A stretch of 64,000 nucleotides of DNA from assembly GCA_963779735.1 (NCBI GenBank), contig CAVZZJ010000004.1, positions 930,001 to 994,000 of the forward strand, given 5' to 3'. The notes under the pieces are model-generated. The model saw only the letters and a list, made by a program, of their open reading frames with translations, was not told the origin of the DNA and ran no database searches. This document shows positions 60,931 through 64,000 of this stretch, one piece after another. Each line of letters starts with the position of its first letter. Positions within the stretch are counted from its first letter, which is position 1. The DNA is from Bog-473 sp963779735. GTDB lineage: Bacteria; Actinomycetota; Acidimicrobiia; Acidimicrobiales; RAAP-2. The position numbers and the translations under genes were made by a program.

Positions 60931-61901
60931 ATGAGCACTCTATGGCGAGCATCAGGATCACTTCACAAGTCACGGTCTCTCGGACGACGTACGGCGGCAG
61001 CGGCGTTCCTGGGCGTCACCACCCTCCTCCTTGCCAGCGGCACCCCCCCGCCTCGGCGAGCGGCGCCAAACCCGTCGTGATCAACGCCATCGGGGCGGAG
61101 AACGAGTACGCCAATGTGCTGGGCCAGATCGGGGGCGAGTACGTAAAGGTCTCCTCCATCCTCAACAACCCCAACACGGACCCCCATACCTTCGAGGCGA
61201 GCACGAGCGTGGCCGAGGAGGTGAGCCACGCCGAGCTGATCGTGCAGAACGGCGTCGGCTACGACGGGTTCATGAACGACATCGAATCCGCCTCACCGAA
61301 TCCCAGGCGCAAGGTTATCGTCGTCCAGCACGTCCTGGGACTCCCCGACGACACGCCGAATCCCCATCTTTGGTACAACCCAAAGACCATGCCGGCGGTC
61401 GCAAAGATGATGGCTGCGGATCTCTCGGAACTCGACCCGGGTGAAAAGGCGTACTTCGAGCAAAGATTGCAATCGTTCGACGCCTCACTGAAGTCATGGT
61501 TCAGCGCCATTGCGACCTTCAAGGCTAAATACGCCGGCACGGCCGTGGCAACAACGGAACCCGTCGCCGACTACCTGCTCACCGCCATGGGCATGAAGAA
61601 CCTCACCCCGTTCGTCTTCCAGGCCGACATCATGAACGGCGTCGACCCCGCCCCCGAGGACATCACCCTCGAGAACGGGTTCTTCACTAAGCACATGGTG
61701 AAGGTCTTCTGCTACAACCAGCAGGTTGTCGACTCGCTCACGACGTCGATACGAGAGACCGCACAAACGGCCGGGGTGCCCGTTGTCGGCGTGTACGAAA
61801 CAATGCCCACCCCCGGCTACGACTACCAGTCCTGGATGCTCGCTGAGGTAGCGGCCATTCAAGCGGCCGTGGTGCATGGAACATCAACGGAGCACCTGTG
61901 A
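60931..61901 (+). pseudogene. ZnuA/TroA-type metal-binding protein, signal out of frame
   Basis: From ATG 60931 one frame gives M-S-T-L-W-R-A-S and a signal peptide (R-R-T-A-A-A-A-F-L-G-V-T-T-L-L-L-A-S-G); after a run of seven C at about 61046 the mature part continues in another frame (A-S-G-A-K-P-V-V-I-N-A-I-G-A-E-N-E-Y). Mature marks: D-P-H-T-F, N-P-H-L-W-Y, T-E-P-V-A-D. One missing C would restore a 320-residue substrate-binding protein of the zinc/manganese ABC type. Permease and ATPase genes are absent here. Confidence 0.78.
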
Positions 61902-61920
61902 TCCCAGGTACTCCAGCACA

Positions 61921-61939
61921 GGGGGGAACGTGTCCCCCC
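61921..61939. terminator. G/C hairpin after the metal-binding-protein gene
   Basis: GGGGGG-AACGTGT-CCCCCC, no U-tract. It could slow or stop transcription between the converging genes at 60931 and 61946. Confidence 0.3.
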
Positions 61940-61945
61940 CCGAGG

Positions 61946-62053
61946 CTAGTTGTAGTGCGGCCAGCGGATCGGGTGACGGACCAAGATCGCAATGATCACC
62001 AGCCCACCCGCCACGCTACCGAGGAGGATTCCGAGTGCTTCACCACCTGACAT
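61946..62053 (-). CDS. 35-residue single-helix membrane peptide
   Basis: ATG 62053, stop TAG 61946-61948. One membrane helix (A-L-G-I-L-L-G-S-V-A-G-G-L-V-I-I-A-I-L-V) then R-H-P-I-R-W-P-H-Y-N. No clear ribosome site is visible. A degenerate copy at 55790 preserves part of the coding sequence, which supports it as a real gene or part of one. Size and topology are like small subunits of membrane complexes; partner unknown. Confidence 0.45.
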   Translation of the reverse strand: MSGGEALGILLGSVAGGLVIIAILVRHPIRWPHYN

Positions 62054-62194
62054 GTTGGGGAAGGTACTACCGGCTCGCCGAGGCGTCAACGGACACCATC
62101 AACCGTGGGGTCGCAGTAAGAGCAAGACCGTTTAGAACTCCCACGCTTGTGCGTGTAAGCACAAGCCGACAGGTCAGGAACACGGTTGAAAATG

Positions 62195-62285
62195 GTCACT
62201 ACCGCCCGGCACGCCCGCCGTGGTGAACACGCCAAGAAGGGCGGCCAAGTGGCTGCACGTACCGTTCGTCATCGACTCGCAATAG
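62195..62285 (+). pseudogene. 3' remnant of a tyrosine recombinase gene
   Basis: GTCACTACCGCCCGGCAC through AACACGCCAAGAAG and CTGCACGTACC corresponds to the end of the recombinase at 55490-55578 (V-T-T-T-A-R-Y-G-R-R-G-E-H-A-K-K). Two bases are missing after AAGAAG, so it is not translatable in frame. Confidence 0.75.
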
Positions 62286-62330
62286 CTCAAATCCATATTT
62301 CATAAGGTTCGGCGTCTTAGCCTTGTAGGC

Positions 62331-62594
62331 ATGACCCAAAGGCAGCCTCTGACCCCCGAACAGAGCATTCTCAGGGCACGGATTGGTGCCTATGCAATGC
62401 ATGCAAAGCACGATCCGAAGGAGACGACCGTCAATGGCCGCAAGGCCTTTCTCGATCGATTTGAGCGTGAGGTGGACCCCGATGGTGTCCTTCCTCCCGC
62501 CGAAAGAGCACGACGAGCCGAAGCGGCTCGCAAGTCTTACATGACCGGACTTGCATACCGCTCATCGGTCGCCCGTCGCCGGAACAAGAGGTAA
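62331..62594 (+). CDS. Conserved small actinobacterial protein
   Basis: 87 residues: L-T-P-E-Q-S-I-L-R-A-R-I-G-A-Y, H-D-P-K-E-T-T, F-L-D-R-F-E-R-E-V-D-P and E-R-A-R-R-A-E-A-A-R-K-S-Y. I recognise this pattern from many actinobacterial genomes, without known function. Basic, helical, possibly nucleic-acid binding. Confidence 0.7.
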   Translation: MTQRQPLTPEQSILRARIGAYAMHAKHDPKETTVNGRKAFLDRFEREVDPDGVLPPAERARRAEAARKSYMTGLAYRSSVARRRNKR

Positions 62595-62990
62595 CCGCCG
62601 GCCGCACCGACAGCCGGTAAACAGGGATCCCTACCCCTCCCACCTTCACGAGATCTCAGCGGGCAAACAAATGAGGCAGGAGGTAAACATCCGCAGCATT
62701 CCTAGTAGGAGGCAAACACACTGGAGAGGTAGATTCCCCGCCTGCACCGTTGAATACCGCCAATGGTCACGCACAATGCCGCCGGTATGGCGCCAGTCGG
62801 GGAGCGTCAACGTTGATGGCAGAGGACCCGGCATTTGCAACGCCCCGTCACGAGCAGCGGACTTTGTCGTTGGTGTCTATAACGCTTGCGATCACCCTGT
62901 GAAAAGAGGTGGCCTCGGAGAACCACGAGGCTTTGCCAGTGCGTCCGGGCTAGAAACCAGCGGGACTGACACACTTGACACACCCTCCAC
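62595..62990. other. Intergenic, nothing recognised
   Basis: About 395 bp. A plus-strand frame of 147 codons (62551-62994) overlaps the previous gene, is irregular in composition and resembles nothing. Just after the previous stop a GC-rich partial dyad (CCGCCGGC ... GCCGGTAAAC) could act as a terminator. Confidence 0.4.
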
Positions 62991-63338
62991 CTAGGTGGGG
63001 TCAAGTCCGATCTTGAATCTCGCTTCTTGGGCCTTGTTCGCAAAACGCAAGAACTTGTCGGCATCTTCCTCGGGGAGGGTCCTGCCGATCCGCTCCCAGA
63101 CCGACTGCTTGGACTTGCCAAGAATGGTTCCGATCTCCTGCCATGAATGCCCTTGCGCCCGTGCTGCCTGGATGGCTTGGCGTTCAATGGCCTTGAAATA
63201 CTGCTGGAACGATGCGATAGCGGCAAGAACCTCCATCGGATCTGGGTCGGCGCTTGTCCGCAGGGCCTCCCAGCGCTCCCAACTGAATGATGACTTCGTC
63301 AAGGTTTCAATAATGCGGATCCTGGAGGGGTTTGTCAA
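62991..63338 (-). CDS. Helix-turn-helix protein
   Basis: 115 residues from a TTG at 63338 with AGGA upstream (the frame continues to 63443, overlapping the next gene's end). E-A-L-R-T-S-A-D-P, a helical middle, then the DNA-binding unit H-S-W-Q-E-I-G-T-I-L-G-K-S-K-Q-S-V-W-E-R-I-G. Resembles small actinobacterial regulators that bind with a single helix-turn-helix. Confidence 0.65.
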   Translation of the reverse strand: MTNPSRIRIIETLTKSSFSWERWEALRTSADPDPMEVLAAIASFQQYFKAIERQAIQAARAQGHSWQEIGTILGKSKQSVWERIGRTLPEEDADKFLRFANKAQEARFKIGLDPT

Positions 63339-63420
63339 GAGATCCTGACGACCCTGGCACGTTGAGCTAGCGCATAAGTGCCGAGCAGCCGCACCCCAGC
63401 CTGGCGGTCGGGAGGCAGGG

Positions 63421-63999
63421 CTACTTTGGCTTGAAAGCTTCAATCAAGAACCGGCTGGCGTGGGCGACGTAGTGTCCCTCCCGCTCTATCTGCTGGTGTA
63501 GGGACCAGAGTCGATCGTGGTAACGCTTGACACTGAAGTTCGGCACAATCCAAACGACGAGTCGCAGGAAGTAAACGACAGCGCCTACGTCGTAGAACAC
63601 CGTCGGTAGTCGCTCCTCCCGAAGGTCGGTGACCACCAGTCCGGCGTCAGCGGCCTGCTGCTCCGCTAGACGTGGATCTCTGGCCGAACCTTTGAGCCAC
63701 GGCCCCATGATGTATTCGCTGAGTTCCCTCAAGCTATTCGGCCCTACCTGCTGCGACAGATACGAGCCACCGGGCCGAAGAACCCGCTCGATCTCCTTCC
63801 ACCACGTCGTGATGGGATGGCGGCTCGTGACTAGGTCAAAGACGGCATCGGAGAACGGAAGCAGCTCGTGTCTATCGTCGGTGCCGACGACGTGCACTCC
63901 TAATGGTCCGAGCCGTTGAGCGGCCACAGTGAGGTTCGGACGGTAGCCCTCGGTCGCCACGAGCAACGCTGGCAGATGAGGGAGCGCTGCGAGCATTTC
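63421..63999 (-). CDS. SAM-dependent methyltransferase, 5' end outside window
   Basis: At least 192 residues; the frame is open to the right edge. Class I fold: V-H-V-V-G-T-D-D-R-H, L-P-F-S-D-A-V-F-D-L-V-T-S-R-H (post-motif II) and V-L-R-P-G-G-S-Y-L-S-Q-Q-V-G. The glycine-rich SAM motif I is probably in the part off the edge. Substrate unknown. Confidence 0.85.
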   Translation of the reverse strand, partial: EMLAALPHLPALLVATEGYRPNLTVAAQRLGPLGVHVVGTDDRHELLPFSDAVFDLVTSRHPITTWWKEIERVLRPGGSYLSQQVGPNSLRELSEYIMGPWLKGSARDPRLAEQQAADAGLVVTDLREERLPTVFYDVGAVVYFLRLVVWIVPNFSVKRYHDRLWSLHQQIEREGHYVAHASRFLIEAFKPK

Positions 64000-64000
64000 T

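Noticed and set aside
8217..62594. Integron-like cassette array
   Set aside because: Single-gene units and a Xer-like recombinase suggested it, but genes face both ways, no attC-type sites were found between them, and the recombinase lacks an evident IntI-specific insertion.
62551..62994. 147-codon plus-strand frame
   Set aside because: Overlaps the conserved gene at 62331 and is irregular in composition, with no family resemblance.
6872..64000. Prophage
   Set aside because: Apart from the integrase there are no capsid, portal, terminase, tail or lysis genes.
6930..64000. Second copy of the tRNA-Val 3' end (attR)
   Set aside because: I looked for the CCCGCAGCGCCCACC string on both strands and saw none; the right end is probably outside the window.

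Overview
The window reads as a chromosome segment of a high-GC actinobacterium, most likely of the Acidimicrobiia. This is inferred from the very GC-rich left flank, GTG starts, a mycothiol-type arsenate reductase, a fatty-acyl-reductase/HAD fusion, and secreted proteins built from 42-residue 'GYWLVASDGGIF' repeats. No database search was possible, so the taxonomy is an inference.

Left flank (1-6850): ordered, chromosome-like coding. A leftward operon encodes a fatty-acyl reductase/HAD fusion, a zinc alcohol dehydrogenase and a LarA-like protein that runs off the edge. It is divergent from a TetR regulator, with a short palindrome between the two starts. A membrane protein follows.

Integration point (6853-8215): a tRNA-Val(CAC) gene is overlapped by an antisense tyrosine integrase whose last residues are encoded inside the tRNA. 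From here to the right edge the DNA looks like a long, composite, partly decayed island: lower GC, both strands mixed, single-gene units, many gene remnants. No second att copy was seen, so the right end is unknown.

Island, 8.2-28.7 kb: glutathione transferase, an IS1380 element with a CTAG duplication, an SRAP (YedK-type) protein, two LppX-like secreted proteins, two paralogous secreted proteins with 126-bp tandem repeats (one frameshifted), a DUF4232 lipoprotein, a GT2 glycosyltransferase and two ankyrin paralogues. Two copies of a dispersed intergenic repeat lie here.

Island, 28.8-43.5 kb: ISAzo13-, IS630-, IS256- and IS21-type elements separate small genes. The IS21 element carries a 5-bp target duplication and splits an already frameshifted Stf0-type sulfotransferase; both halves can be rejoined in frame.

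Island, 43.5-54.5 kb: GNATs, a chloramphenicol-phosphotransferase-like kinase, a TMEM175-type protein, DUF4253 and SMI1/KNR4 proteins, an accessory YidC with a small membrane partner, an orphan ClpX-type zinc finger protein, and a beta-propeller lipoprotein. A kinase plus small-gene block at 33.05-33.83 kb is duplicated at 53.68-54.41 kb.

Island, 54.6-62.3 kb: a tyrosine recombinase followed by an arsenic/metal block (arsR, cadI/arsI, aquaporin, FAD oxidoreductase, arsC, a lipoprotein, a zinc-type binding protein behind palindromic operators). There is no ArsB/Acr3 pump, so arsenite probably leaves through the aquaporin. Remnants of the recombinase 3' end and of a tiny membrane peptide recur on the far side. 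The window ends with a conserved small protein, a helix-turn-helix protein and a partial methyltransferase.

Several genes are broken by single missing bases, often near C or G runs. The consistent direction leaves open whether these are decay or sequencing error.
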